From Candidatus Nitrosopumilus sp. (lineage in GTDB: Archaea; Thermoproteota; Nitrososphaeria; Nitrososphaerales; Nitrosopumilaceae): 11,289 nt of DNA. Positions within the stretch are counted from its first letter, which is position 1. Each line of letters starts with the position of its first letter. Below are positions 1 to 6,044 of this stretch, piece by piece. The position numbers and the translations under genes were made by a program. Below the pieces are notes generated by a model. It was not told the origin of the DNA and ran no database searches. It worked only from the letters and a program-made list of their open reading frames with translations. Location of the stretch: positions 1-11,289 of the forward strand of contig JABGZU010000089.1 in NCBI GenBank assembly GCA_018674605.1, given 5' to 3'.

Positions 1-1019
1 ATAATATTTGCAACTTCTTTTGCATTGGATTCCGTATGGGCCTCTTCAAATAAATCTGAATAGAATTTATCAGAAGATAAAACATCTGCAACTTGTACTG
101 GTATGTTGTATTTTATTACATATCGTTGTTTTTTAGAACTAATGCTTTCAGGCATTTGTGATTTTAATTCAGATTTAATTTCAGGATTAATTTTTACCCA
201 AGGAATATCACCTTCAAGAAAATAACGATAATCCAAGTCTTCTTCTTTTGAACGAGATGATACTGTGATTTTTCTTTTATCATCCCAATGACGTGTTTCT
301 TGAACTATTGGGATGTCTCTGTCATGTAAACTCTCTTGCCTTGTAATTTCAAAATGAGATGCTTTTTCTAAATCATGAAATGAACCAATATTTTTAATCT
401 CAACTTTATTTCCTCCATGTATTGATACATTAGCATCTGCCCTCATTGCTCCATCTAAACTAGGGTCTGCTACGCCTAAATTTTTAAGCAAATCTGATAA
501 AATATTTAGAAAATCGCGAACTTCTTTTGGAGTTTCAAAGTCAGGTTCTGTAACAATTTCAACTAGAGGGGTGCCTGCACGATTGTAATCTACTAGTGTA
601 ATTTGATTTTTAGAAGAACTTCCTTCATAAATTAGCCTTCCAGGATCTTCTTCTAGTTGAATTCTTGTAATTCTAATTTTTTTATCTCCAACAGATATTG
701 AACCAGAACCCCCAACACTGGTGTCTCCATAGATATTCAATTGTGTAATTTGAAAGTTTTTTGGTAAATCTGGATAAAAATAATTTTTTCTAAAAAATGC
801 AATTTTTTCAGGAGTTGAACAATTCAAAGCCATTGCAATCATGGTAGCTTTTTTTACAGCTTCTTGATTTAATCTAGGTAAACTCCCAGGCATTCCAGCA
901 CAGATGGGACATATATTGTGATTGGGTTCAAATTCCCTATAGTTTGCTTTACATGAACAAAACAATTTACTTTCTAAATTTGTTAATTGACAATGAATCT
1001 CTAAACCAATTTTTGTCAT
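1..1019 (-). CDS. gatB: Asp-tRNA(Asn)/Glu-tRNA(Gln) amidotransferase subunit B, 3' truncated by the window
   Basis: GatB binds the misacylated tRNA, activates the acyl group with ATP and receives ammonia from GatA. In archaea GatCAB usually makes Asn-tRNA(Asn), because Gln-tRNA(Gln) is made by GatDE. The minus-strand frame is open from the ATG at 1019 to the window edge, giving 339 codons. It starts MTKIGLEIHCQLTN, the typical GatB opening, followed by the zinc-site cysteines C21, C23, C37 and C40 and the segment GMPGSLPRLN. Other family motifs visible are FFRKNYFYPDLPK, LVDYNRAGTPLVEIVTEPD, DGAMRADANVS and DLDYRYFLEGD. The C-terminal helical and YqeY-like tRNA-binding parts lie beyond the edge. 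The start overlaps the gatA stop as ATGA, and a GAGG Shine-Dalgarno-like motif at 1027-1030 is 7 nt upstream, which supports this start and translational coupling. The identification is firm. Confidence 0.97.
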   Translation of the reverse strand, partial: MTKIGLEIHCQLTNLESKLFCSCKANYREFEPNHNICPICAGMPGSLPRLNQEAVKKATMIAMALNCSTPEKIAFFRKNYFYPDLPKNFQITQLNIYGDTSVGGSGSISVGDKKIRITRIQLEEDPGRLIYEGSSSKNQITLVDYNRAGTPLVEIVTEPDFETPKEVRDFLNILSDLLKNLGVADPSLDGAMRADANVSIHGGNKVEIKNIGSFHDLEKASHFEITRQESLHDRDIPIVQETRHWDDKRKITVSSRSKEEDLDYRYFLEGDIPWVKINPEIKSELKSQMPESISSKKQRYVIKYNIPVQVADVLSSDKFYSDLFEEAHTESNAKEVANI

Positions 1020-2464
1020 ATTGAAACCTCAGGTAAGCTAACAGTTTGTTCTAAAGCATGTGCTGCTTGTAATAGTAATTTATCATCCATAGAATTTGCC
1101 ATTAATTGAATTCCAATAGGTAAACCATTTACAATTTTAAATGGAATCGAGACTGCAGGTTTTCCAGTTAAATTTGCAGTTACTGTATTGATATCTATTA
1201 AAAATAAGGATACAGGATCATCAATTTTTTCTCCAATTTTAAATGGTTGTACCGGTACTGTTGGTGAAATCAGTAAATCGAATTTCTTAAATGCTTCATT
1301 GATTTCTTTAGTTAATTTACTTTTAACTTTCATTGCTTTTAGAAAATATTTTCCAGCATGACCTGCAGATGGTACAAATCCACCAATGATCATTCTTCGT
1401 GTTACTTCAGGACCAAGATTTTTTCTTGCTTTTGAAATGTATGAATTAAACTCATAACCTTCAACTGGAAAATCATAACCATATCGTAAATTATCATATC
1501 TTGCAAGATTACTACCAGCTTCAGTTGCAGTAATGGTATAGTATGCTGCAACAGAATATTTCACCATGTCCAAAGAGACTTCTTCACATGTAGCCCCTAA
1601 TCCTTCAAGTTTTGAAATTGCTTCTTTTGTAGCAGTTAATACTTCAGGGTCAATTCCATCACCAATCATATCCGTTATGATTCCGATTTTTTTACCTTCA
1701 ATACCAGAATCGATACCAGAGAGGTAATCTTCATTGTTGTTGTTTACAGTAGTATTATCATTAGGATCAACACCTGCAATTAGATTTAACATGAAAGCGG
1801 CATCTTTTACAGTTCTAGTAAGTGGACCTATCTGTTCAATACTGTTTGCATATGAAATTAACCCATATCTACTGATTAAACCATAAGTTGGCTTGTACCC
1901 CACCGTTGAGCAAAAACTTGCAGGGTTTCGAACTGAACCACCCGTGTCAGAACCTAACGATGCTACACATTCAAAAGAACTTACTGAAACTGCACTTCCT
2001 CCAGATGAACCTCCTGGAACATAGTCTGTATTCCACGGATTTTTACTAGGACCAAATGCACTAAATTCTGTAGACAATCCCATTGCAAATTCATCCATGT
2101 TTACTTTTCCAATAAAAATTGCATCTTGTTTTTTTAATTTTGAAATAACTGTTGCATCATAAGGTGCAACAAAATTTTCAAGCATTTTTGATGCACATGT
2201 AGTTTTACTACCTTTGATACACATGTTATCTTTAATTGAAATTGGCATTCCAAAACAAGCGCCAACATTTTCGCCAGATTTAATTTTCTTATCGATATTT
2301 TTAGCTTGATCAATTGCATCCTCATTTATTGATAAAAATGCATGTAGTTTGTCATCAATATTATTAATTCTCTCCAGGGTTTTTCCAATAAAGTCCTCAA
2401 CAGAAATATTTCCATTTTTTACTTCTTCAACAAATTCAAGGGCAGATATTTTTAGATTCATCAT
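1016..2464 (-). CDS. gatA: Asp-tRNA(Asn)/Glu-tRNA(Gln) amidotransferase subunit A
   Basis: GatA is the glutaminase subunit: it hydrolyses glutamine and channels ammonia to GatB in the cytoplasmic GatCAB complex. The protein is 482 aa, the normal family length. The amidase-signature catalytic triad is visible: Lys78 in GMPISIKDN, the cis-Ser Ser153 in GGSSGGSA, and the nucleophile Ser177 in GSDTGGSVRNPASFC. These correspond to Lys79, Ser154 and Ser178 of the Staphylococcus aureus enzyme. The following GYKPTYGLISRYG and C-terminal NLTGKPAVSIPF segments are also typical. The ATG at 2464 overlaps the gatC stop by 4 bp (ATGA) and the gene's own TGA overlaps the gatB ATG in the same way, so the three genes form a coupled operon. 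A second in-frame ATG follows directly (2461), so the exact initiator is ambiguous by one codon. Confidence 0.98.
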   Translation of the reverse strand: MMNLKISALEFVEEVKNGNISVEDFIGKTLERINNIDDKLHAFLSINEDAIDQAKNIDKKIKSGENVGACFGMPISIKDNMCIKGSKTTCASKMLENFVAPYDATVISKLKKQDAIFIGKVNMDEFAMGLSTEFSAFGPSKNPWNTDYVPGGSSGGSAVSVSSFECVASLGSDTGGSVRNPASFCSTVGYKPTYGLISRYGLISYANSIEQIGPLTRTVKDAAFMLNLIAGVDPNDNTTVNNNNEDYLSGIDSGIEGKKIGIITDMIGDGIDPEVLTATKEAISKLEGLGATCEEVSLDMVKYSVAAYYTITATEAGSNLARYDNLRYGYDFPVEGYEFNSYISKARKNLGPEVTRRMIIGGFVPSAGHAGKYFLKAMKVKSKLTKEINEAFKKFDLLISPTVPVQPFKIGEKIDDPVSLFLIDINTVTANLTGKPAVSIPFKIVNGLPIGIQLMANSMDDKLLLQAAHALEQTVSLPEVSI

Positions 2465-2727
2465 GACATCTTTGGTGCGTGTATATAGGTTCCTTTGTAA
2501 TGATTCATTTTTTCGATTAGTTTTTCTCCAAATGGTATGTATTCATCATTTCTTAATTCTTCAATTGGGATTTCTGGCATAGATATTTCTTCAGACTCAA
2601 CGCCTGCAGAATCTAAAATATCAAAATAATTAATCATTGTTTGTACTTTTTCTAAATATTCTGCATGATTATCAACATCTATTTTCATTAATTTTGAAAC
2701 ATGTTCAATTTCTTCAGTGGTAACCAT
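2461..2727 (-). CDS. gatC: Asp-tRNA(Asn)/Glu-tRNA(Gln) amidotransferase subunit C
   Basis: GatC is the small subunit that wraps around and stabilises the GatA-GatB interface. The 88-aa product has the usual GatC architecture: an N-terminal two-helix part with the pattern EEIEHVSKLMKIDV, then a segment with INYFDILDSAGVE, then an extended C-terminal tail containing an acidic stretch and ending near residue 88. The length fits the family (about 90-100 aa). The ATG at 2727 is preceded by AGGAG at 2736-2740 with an 8-nt spacer, one of the few convincing Shine-Dalgarno sites here. It is the first gene of gatCAB; its stop TGA is shared with the gatA start. Confidence 0.93.
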   Translation of the reverse strand: MVTTEEIEHVSKLMKIDVDNHAEYLEKVQTMINYFDILDSAGVESEEISMPEIPIEELRNDEYIPFGEKLIEKMNHYKGTYIHAPKMS

Positions 2728-2735
2728 TTTCTATA

Positions 2736-2740
2736 CTCCT
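2736..2740 (-). promoter_or_regulatory. Shine-Dalgarno site of gatC
   Basis: AGGAG on the minus strand, 8 nt before the gatC ATG at 2727. Most other first genes in the window lack such a site and instead have a TATA-like box about 25 bp before the start. This suggests that gatCAB is transcribed with a 5' leader while many neighbours are leaderless. Confidence 0.6.
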
Positions 2741-2822
2741 ATACAGATAATCTATCAATGTTCCTATATTTACTACACAATTTTTAAAATAATCATAAAA
2801 TTTTAGGCATAAAATATTTTGA

Positions 2823-2913
2823 TCGTGATATTGGCCACAGATAACAGTGATAATCCCAAAAGATGCGTTAGTTTGGATTATCACAGTCCAGCTTTACTAT
2901 GGCAATATTATGA
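2823..2913. ncRNA. Candidate structured RNA: long two-stem hairpin upstream of gatC
   Basis: The inner stem is a perfect 10-bp inverted repeat: GTGATAATCC at 2847-2856 and GGATTATCAC at 2875-2884, with an 18-nt apical loop. An outer stem pairs 2823-2837 with 2900-2913 (14 pairs including two G-U, one bulged G at 2833). Between the stems lies an asymmetric internal loop of 9 and 15 nt. Apart from the G-U pairs, which are strand dependent, either strand could form it. On the plus strand it could be a small non-coding RNA; on the minus strand it would sit in the gatCAB 5' leader, about 100-190 nt before the gatC ATG. The shape loosely recalls an archaeal H/ACA guide, but no ACA box at the right distance and no K-turn was found, so the class is unknown. 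Confidence 0.35.
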
Positions 2914-3034
2914 CTTTCTAAATTTTGATAAAATAAAAAAACTATGAAAAAATTGATAATTATATGAACTGAAATTATCCTCCAAGAAAACATCTTGTTG
3001 AAAGAAAAATGTTATCTCAAATAGTAATAAGGAT

Positions 3035-3046
3035 CTTTAAAATTAT
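3035..3046 (+). promoter_or_regulatory. TATA-like box of microprotein gene A
   Basis: CTTTAAAATTAT centred about 20 bp before the ATG at 3061. No Shine-Dalgarno motif lies in between, so a leaderless or very short-leader transcript is likely. Confidence 0.4.
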
Positions 3047-3060
3047 TAATAGATACTAAC

Positions 3061-3171
3061 ATGAATACAGCACCCTATTGGCACAAGAAATCTTGCTCTG
3101 ATTGTAGACGAATAAAATGTCAAAAAGGATGCATGTGTGATTGCCATCAATTAAGAGATAGGTGGGGATAA
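3061..3171 (+). CDS. 36-aa six-cysteine microprotein, copy A
   Basis: A short ORF, ATG to TAA, encoding 36 residues that begin MNTAPYWHKKSC and end RDRWG. Cysteines lie at 12, 15, 20, 24, 26 and 28 with His29, spacing CxxC-x4-C-x3-C-x-C-x-C-H. There is no signal peptide or membrane segment and the rest is basic, so a cytoplasmic metal-binding (zinc or other thiophilic metal) peptide is the natural inference. The main coding evidence is the second copy at 6045-6155. The two genes differ at 9 of 111 nucleotides, but seven of the eight changed codons are synonymous and the eighth is Arg16 to Lys. Similarity stops at the ORF ends. I do not recognise a named family; the function is unknown. It lies upstream of a USP gene on the same strand but probably has its own promoter. 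Confidence 0.8.
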   Translation: MNTAPYWHKKSCSDCRRIKCQKGCMCDCHQLRDRWG

Positions 3172-3277
3172 TCTTTAGATTGTTAAAGTTACATTATAAC
3201 ATCATAACACAAATTTTATTTTAAAAATCAAATATAATTTCAGAACTATTTTCAACTTTAGTAAATGAGTATAGGGG

Positions 3278-3285
3278 ATAAATAC
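3278..3285 (+). promoter_or_regulatory. TATA-like box of the first USP gene
   Basis: ATAAATAC preceded by GGGG, centred about 25 bp before the ATG at 3306. This is the distance expected for an archaeal leaderless promoter. No ribosome binding site is seen before the ATG. Confidence 0.5.
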
Positions 3286-3305
3286 GAAGTAAATTTTGAA
3301 TTTGT

Positions 3306-3737
3306 ATGAGTTTAAAGAGAATATTGGTTTGTTTAGATGGTTCAAAGCATTCTCTACGTGGATTAGATAAGGCAATTTCATTTGCAAAACAATCAGATGC
3401 CACAATAATTGGAATTCATAGTGATACAAGTTTTAGTGCATTTTCAGCAGTTCGTGCACCTATTTTACCTACAAAAAAATGGAAAAAAGAGATTAAAAAA
3501 ATAATGGATATTGCAATGAAAAAAGTAGAAAAAAATAATGTAGAATATCAGGGAATAGTTATTGGAGGTCATACTTCAGGTATTGATTTAACTACATTTG
3601 CAAATAATCCTGCAAACAAAATTGATCAAATAGTTATAGGGTCCAGAGGAATGGGATTTCCAAAAGAACTATTTTTTGGTAGTACTTCTAATTTTATTTT
3701 ACATAAAGCAAAAGCACCAGTTACTGTTGTCAAATAA
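3306..3737 (+). CDS. Universal stress protein (UspA family), paralog 1
   Basis: A 143-aa single-domain USP, the usual length for the family. The N-terminal strand and loop KRILVCLDGSKHS carries Asp11, which in ATP-binding USPs contacts the nucleotide. The C-terminal ATP-binding signature G-2x-G-9x-G-S/T is intact: Gly112, Gly115, Gly125, Ser126 in IGSRGMGFPKELFFGSTSN. It therefore probably binds ATP and acts as a soluble dimeric stress or energy-signalling protein; the partner is unknown. A lysine-rich helix (about residues 57-77) lies in the middle. It is paralogous to the USP at 4404-4829: their last 37 residues are closely similar. The CBS gene that follows is convergent, so this gene is probably monocistronic. 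Confidence 0.93.
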   Translation: MSLKRILVCLDGSKHSLRGLDKAISFAKQSDATIIGIHSDTSFSAFSAVRAPILPTKKWKKEIKKIMDIAMKKVEKNNVEYQGIVIGGHTSGIDLTTFANNPANKIDQIVIGSRGMGFPKELFFGSTSNFILHKAKAPVTVVK

Positions 3738-3845
3738 TTGCAACCTTAGAAATCTAAATTCTGAAAATAGTGAATCATTCATGCATCTGATACAGATTAT
3801 ATGAATTTGTAAAAATTTAAATTATTTTGTGGAGATATTATTTGT

Positions 3846-3888
3846 CATTGTACTTTGATGTTGATTTTATTCTCAAAAGTACACAATG
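3846..3888. terminator. Hairpin between convergent USP and CBS genes
   Basis: CATTGTACTTT at 3846-3856 pairs with AAAGTACACAATG at 3876-3888 with a 2-nt bulge and a 19-nt loop. It lies in the convergent gap after the USP stop at 3737 and the minus-strand CBS stop at 3918. A wider repeat, TTTGATGTT (3854-3862) and AACATCAAA (3914-3922), offers an alternative fold. A transcript-end structure serving both genes is plausible, but there is no clear U-tract directly after it. Confidence 0.3.
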
Positions 3889-3917
3889 CCTTATTTTGCG
3901 TCTTTGTGAGTGTAACA

Positions 3918-4292
3918 TCAAACCAAATCTTTCACGATATCGTTAGTAGTTATTATTCCAACAATCTGTTCATTTTCTTTAACTGGAAGTTTGTGAATTC
4001 CTTTCTCTTTCATGATTTCTGAGGCTTCCAATATTGTTTTTTTTGAACTAATTGTAATTAACGGGGATGACATTACTTCATAAATTTCAGTAAATAGTGG
4101 CTTTCCTTTAGATACAATTTTGGTTACAAAATCTCTATCTGTAACAATTCCTATTGGTTTAGAATTGTCTGTAACAATAGCACAGTCACTGTTTAACTTA
4201 TCCATTTTTTCTGCAACTTCTTGTAACCAATTTAATTTCTCAACAATTACTATGTCTTTATTCATTATATCATTTACAAATGTATTACTCAT
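3918..4292 (-). CDS. Two-CBS-domain protein
   Basis: A small stand-alone CBS pair (Bateman module), 124 aa from the ATG at 4292. CBS 1 spans about residues 5-65 and ends in the pattern PIGIVTDRDFV; CBS 2 spans about 70-124 with the matching QIVGIITTNDIV. The Asp in each TDRD/TTND turn is the usual ribose-binding position, so adenine nucleotide binding (AMP, ADP, ATP or similar) is likely but the ligand is unknown. A TTG two codons upstream (4298) would add two residues; ATG is preferred because it is the standard initiator and keeps the TATA-like box at a leaderless distance. The gene is divergent from the USP gene at 4404, with 111 bp between starts, suggesting shared control. Confidence 0.9.
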   Translation of the reverse strand: MSNTFVNDIMNKDIVIVEKLNWLQEVAEKMDKLNSDCAIVTDNSKPIGIVTDRDFVTKIVSKGKPLFTEIYEVMSSPLITISSKKTILEASEIMKEKGIHKLPVKENEQIVGIITTNDIVKDLV

Positions 4293-4307
4293 AATCAATA
4301 ATATTTT

Positions 4308-4318
4308 TTTAATTATAT
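4308..4318 (-). promoter_or_regulatory. TATA-like box of the two-CBS gene
   Basis: On the minus strand ATATAATTAAA, centred about 21-23 bp before the ATG at 4292, in an A/T-rich run. It lies on the CBS side of the dyad at 4341-4359. Confidence 0.4.
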
Positions 4319-4340
4319 GATGTGAATTCTAAATTATCAT

Positions 4341-4359
4341 TCTTGAAAATCAATCAAGA
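4341..4359. promoter_or_regulatory. Dyad in the CBS/USP divergent promoter region (candidate operator)
   Basis: TCTTGA-N7-TCAAGA is a perfect 6-bp inverted repeat, flanked on both sides by near-identical direct repeats, ATTATCATT (4333-4341) and ATAATCATT (4359-4367). It sits about midway between the two divergent TATA-like boxes. The geometry fits a dimeric regulator acting on both genes; the regulator is unknown. Confidence 0.35.
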
Positions 4360-4373
4360 TAATCATTGTAGTC

Positions 4374-4380
4374 TTTAAAC
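4374..4380 (+). promoter_or_regulatory. TATA-like box of the second USP gene
   Basis: TTTAAAC centred about 27 bp before the GTG at 4404. The distance supports GTG 4404 as the first codon of a leaderless transcript. Confidence 0.45.
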
Positions 4381-4403
4381 TTTACAATAACTTGTTTTAA
4401 TAT

Positions 4404-4829
4404 GTGATAACTAAAATAAAAAAAATACTTGTTGCATTAGATGGTTCTCCAAATTCTTTTCGAGGTCTAGACGCTGCTATTAATCTGGCAAGATACTGTC
4501 ATGCCACTATCACTGGCACGTACGTATTAGAAATAGTGAAACCTCAAGTTAATGAACAAATTTCATCATCAGAAAAAATACTATTAGAACATGCACAAAA
4601 AATCATGAAAAAAGCAAAGCTGAAATCTGCACAACATGGAATTTTATTTTTTGATAAAATCGTTTATGGGGATAGTGGGAGGAAAATTGTGGATATTGCA
4701 CAAAGAAATAATTTTGATCTTATAGTAATTAGTTCACGAGGCATGGGATCCCTTAAAGAAATTTTCTTAGGAAGTACATCAAATCATGTTTTACATAAAT
4801 CCAAAAAACCAGTACTAATCGTGAAGTGA
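4404..4829 (+). CDS. Universal stress protein (UspA family), paralog 2, GTG start
   Basis: A 141-aa single-domain USP, paralogous to the one at 3306. The N-terminus has KKILVALDGSPNSFRGLD with the nucleotide-contacting Asp13. The C-terminal signature SSRGMGSLKEIFLGSTSN keeps Gly113, Gly123 and Ser124, but the first glycine of the G-2x-G-9x-G motif is Ser110, a mild departure, so ATP binding is likely but less certain than for paralog 1. The start is GTG: the overlapping ATG at 4402 runs into TGA at once, and no other in-frame start precedes the conserved first strand. The next gene begins 4 bp after the stop, so the two are probably co-transcribed and may work together. The promoter region is shared with the divergent CBS gene. 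Confidence 0.92.
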   Translation: MITKIKKILVALDGSPNSFRGLDAAINLARYCHATITGTYVLEIVKPQVNEQISSSEKILLEHAQKIMKKAKLKSAQHGILFFDKIVYGDSGRKIVDIAQRNNFDLIVISSRGMGSLKEIFLGSTSNHVLHKSKKPVLIVK

Positions 4830-4833
4830 CAAA

Positions 4834-5139
4834 ATGAAATTAGAAAAAGAATCCTTAGATCATTTAAAACAATTACTAGACAAAACAGAAGAATCATTTG
4901 ATGGATTATCTGCTAGATGGGATGAGTTGCAGCCAAAACAAGAATTTTTCGTGAAAATTTCTGAAGATTTTCATCTAGGGTTTGTTTTTGGAAAAATTGA
5001 AGATCGTTTTGTAACAAATTTTTATTCTAAATATGGAAGATCTATGACAGATGATGAATATCAACAATTTTGGAAAATTTGTCGTAAATTTGTGAGGGAT
5101 TTACATAAAAAATATGATATGTTTTATTTTCAAGAATAA
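4834..5139 (+). CDS. Unknown 101-aa protein in an operon with a USP
   Basis: A 101-aa soluble protein I do not recognise. It begins with a predicted helix rich in Lys, Glu and Leu (about residues 1-25), continues with a strand-like segment FFVKISEDFHLGFVFGKI, and ends in a second helical stretch rich in aromatic and basic residues (about 73-98). There is no signal peptide, membrane segment or cysteine pair; the single Cys83 is isolated. The start ATG lies 4 bp after the USP stop, so co-transcription and possible coupling are likely. Coding character is supported by the full-length frame and this tight spacing. By position it could be a USP partner, but that is inference only. Confidence 0.8.
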   Translation: MKLEKESLDHLKQLLDKTEESFDGLSARWDELQPKQEFFVKISEDFHLGFVFGKIEDRFVTNFYSKYGRSMTDDEYQQFWKICRKFVRDLHKKYDMFYFQE

Positions 5140-5183
5140 TAATTTCAAATAGAATGCATTGCAAGGTATTGTGTGCTTAGTAA

Positions 5184-5193
5184 TTATATAAAA
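5184..5193 (+). promoter_or_regulatory. TATA box of the winged-helix gene
   Basis: TTATATAAAA, the best TATA match in the window, centred about 24 bp before the ATG at 5212. It indicates a separate leaderless promoter for the regulator rather than read-through from the USP operon. Confidence 0.6.
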
Positions 5194-5211
5194 ATTTGAA
5201 TAAGTTAATTC

Positions 5212-5541
5212 ATGCAAACATTACAACAAGGATTCATAGTTGAAGAAACGGAAAGAAAAAATAGCATACTTGAAATTTTGTCTGACAAGTATTGTAGGGT
5301 AATCATAGAATCAATAATGTATAAACCAAAATCAGTCATGGAAATAACCATGGAAACTCAGATCCCGATGAGTACTACATATAGAAAAATTCAAATTTTA
5401 CACGATAGTAAATTGCTTAAAACTTCGGGAACCATTACCGATGATGGCAAAAAATTGTTTCTATACAAAAGCAAGGTTAGGGGAATTCAAAGTGTGTTTA
5501 AAGATGGAAAAACAGAAGTAGAATTAATACCAAATAATTAA
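5212..5541 (+). CDS. Winged helix-turn-helix transcriptional regulator (ArsR-like fold)
   Basis: A 109-aa protein whose body is a winged HTH. Residues about 18-35 (ILEILSDKYCRVIIESIM) form the first helix; KSVMEITMETQIPMSTTYRK, about 40-59, holds helix 2 and the recognition helix; TSGTITDDGKKLFLYKSKV, about 71-89, is the beta-hairpin wing. This is the ArsR/MarR-like arrangement common among small thaumarchaeal regulators. The ArsR-type metal-binding ELCVCDL motif is absent and the only cysteine is Cys28, so metal sensing by that mechanism is unlikely. The C-terminal tail (about 90-109) is strand-like. The target is not evident; the neighbouring USP/CBS genes are candidates by position. Confidence 0.85.
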   Translation: MQTLQQGFIVEETERKNSILEILSDKYCRVIIESIMYKPKSVMEITMETQIPMSTTYRKIQILHDSKLLKTSGTITDDGKKLFLYKSKVRGIQSVFKDGKTEVELIPNN

Positions 5542-5802
5542 TTTCATATTCTAATAAACAACATAATTTTCTACTGTTTTAATATACTATTTCAGACCAT
5601 CTTTTCCTTTTTAATGAATGTGTTTTGATATATGTTAAAAAAAGTACATCTTGAATAAAAAAAGGGGGTTAAACTATGTGAGTAAAAAACAATTACATAC
5701 AAATTTGAATAACGTAAAAATCACAATAATTTATTATTATAAAAAAATTCACTAGTAGACTATTGTATTTTGATATGTTACAGCAGACATATTTTTGAAC
5801 AG
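5542..5802. other. 261-bp gap between the regulator and the acidic 44-aa gene, with a candidate minus-strand terminator
   Basis: Convergent gap without a credible ORF. On the minus strand a weak hairpin (AATAAT 5725-5730 with ATTATT 5733-5738) lies between a T7 run (5741-5747) and a T5 run (5716-5720), a U-rich context that could end the 44-aa gene transcript. On the plus strand a T-rich stretch at 5593-5606 could end the regulator transcript. Confidence 0.35.
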
Positions 5803-5937
5803 CTAGTCTTTTGACTCTTCAAATTTTTCATCTTGTTCATATCCTTCTTTGAGTTCAAGTTGATGATCCTCTTCTTTCATTTCATCTTGTTCTAATTTTT
5901 TCCACTCTTTTTTTGACTCTTCGTTACTTTCAGACAT
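5803..5937 (-). CDS. 44-aa highly charged acidic protein
   Basis: A short ORF, ATG to TAG, encoding 44 residues that begin MSESNEESKKEWKKLEQDE. About a third of the residues are Glu or Asp and about a fifth Lys, with one Trp and no cysteine, so it is probably a disordered or single-helix soluble peptide. A TATA-like box at 5959-5966 stands at the leaderless distance. Coding status rests on composition and promoter spacing, with no second copy to compare. The function is unknown. The 72-bp repeat element lies just upstream. Confidence 0.6.
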   Translation of the reverse strand: MSESNEESKKEWKKLEQDEMKEEDHQLELKEGYEQDEKFEESKD

Positions 5938-5958
5938 AAAATATTATACATTACATAA

Positions 5959-5966
5959 CATATTAA
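5959..5966 (-). promoter_or_regulatory. TATA-like box of the 44-aa gene
   Basis: TTAATATG on the minus strand, centred about 25 bp before the ATG at 5937, next to the repeat element. Confidence 0.35.
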
Positions 5967-5970
5967 CAAA

Positions 5971-6042
5971 GTTATGATTTCCAATTTTAAAATTATTATT
6001 TAAATTAAAAATCACCCTTGAAAATCACCCTTGAAAACTATT
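5971..6042 (+). repeat. 72-bp intergenic repeat, copy 1
   Basis: It matches 10211-10282 in the same orientation, without gaps, at 63 of 72 positions; the core 5989-6042 matches at 50 of 54. Weaker similarity appears to extend left to about 5941. It contains a 13-bp tandem repeat, AAAATCACCCTTG at 6008-6020 and 6021-6033. It lies between the 44-aa gene and the 3' end of microprotein B. Confidence 0.7.
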
Positions 6043-6044
6043 GA

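Larger units (their letters stand above)
2741..3060. other. 320-bp intergenic region between gatCAB and the first microprotein gene
   Basis: No ORF with coding character was found on either strand. The region separates divergent genes (gatC minus, microprotein plus). It holds the gatC promoter/leader, the long imperfect hairpin at 2823-2913 and the microprotein promoter at 3035-3046. The stretch 2914-3034 is A-rich without a recognisable element. Confidence 0.6.

Noticed and set aside
2134..2582. Additional frames inside gatA and gatC (minus 2134-2325, plus 2349-2582)
   Set aside because: They lie in other frames of well-identified genes and show no family features.
2823..2913. Hairpin as an H/ACA guide RNA, C/D RNA or tRNA
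   Set aside because: No ACA box at the required distance, no K-turn sheared G-A pairs, no C/D boxes, and no T-loop or acceptor stem of a tRNA.
3202..3429. Minus-strand frames 3202-3429 and 3221-3403
   Set aside because: They overlap the start and promoter of the first USP gene antisense; their composition reflects A/T-rich DNA.
3785..3797. ATCTG-ATA-CAGAT hairpin after the first USP as an intrinsic terminator
   Set aside because: Only 5 bp with a 3-nt loop and no following T-run.
4402..4407. ATG at 4402 as the USP start
   Set aside because: It reads ATG TGA and stops immediately; the overlapping GTG at 4404 opens the real frame.
5678..5755. 25-codon plus-strand frame from GTG after a G-run
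   Set aside because: Low-complexity Asn/Lys/Tyr/Ile peptide in A/T-rich DNA, with no supporting copy or promoter at a convincing distance.
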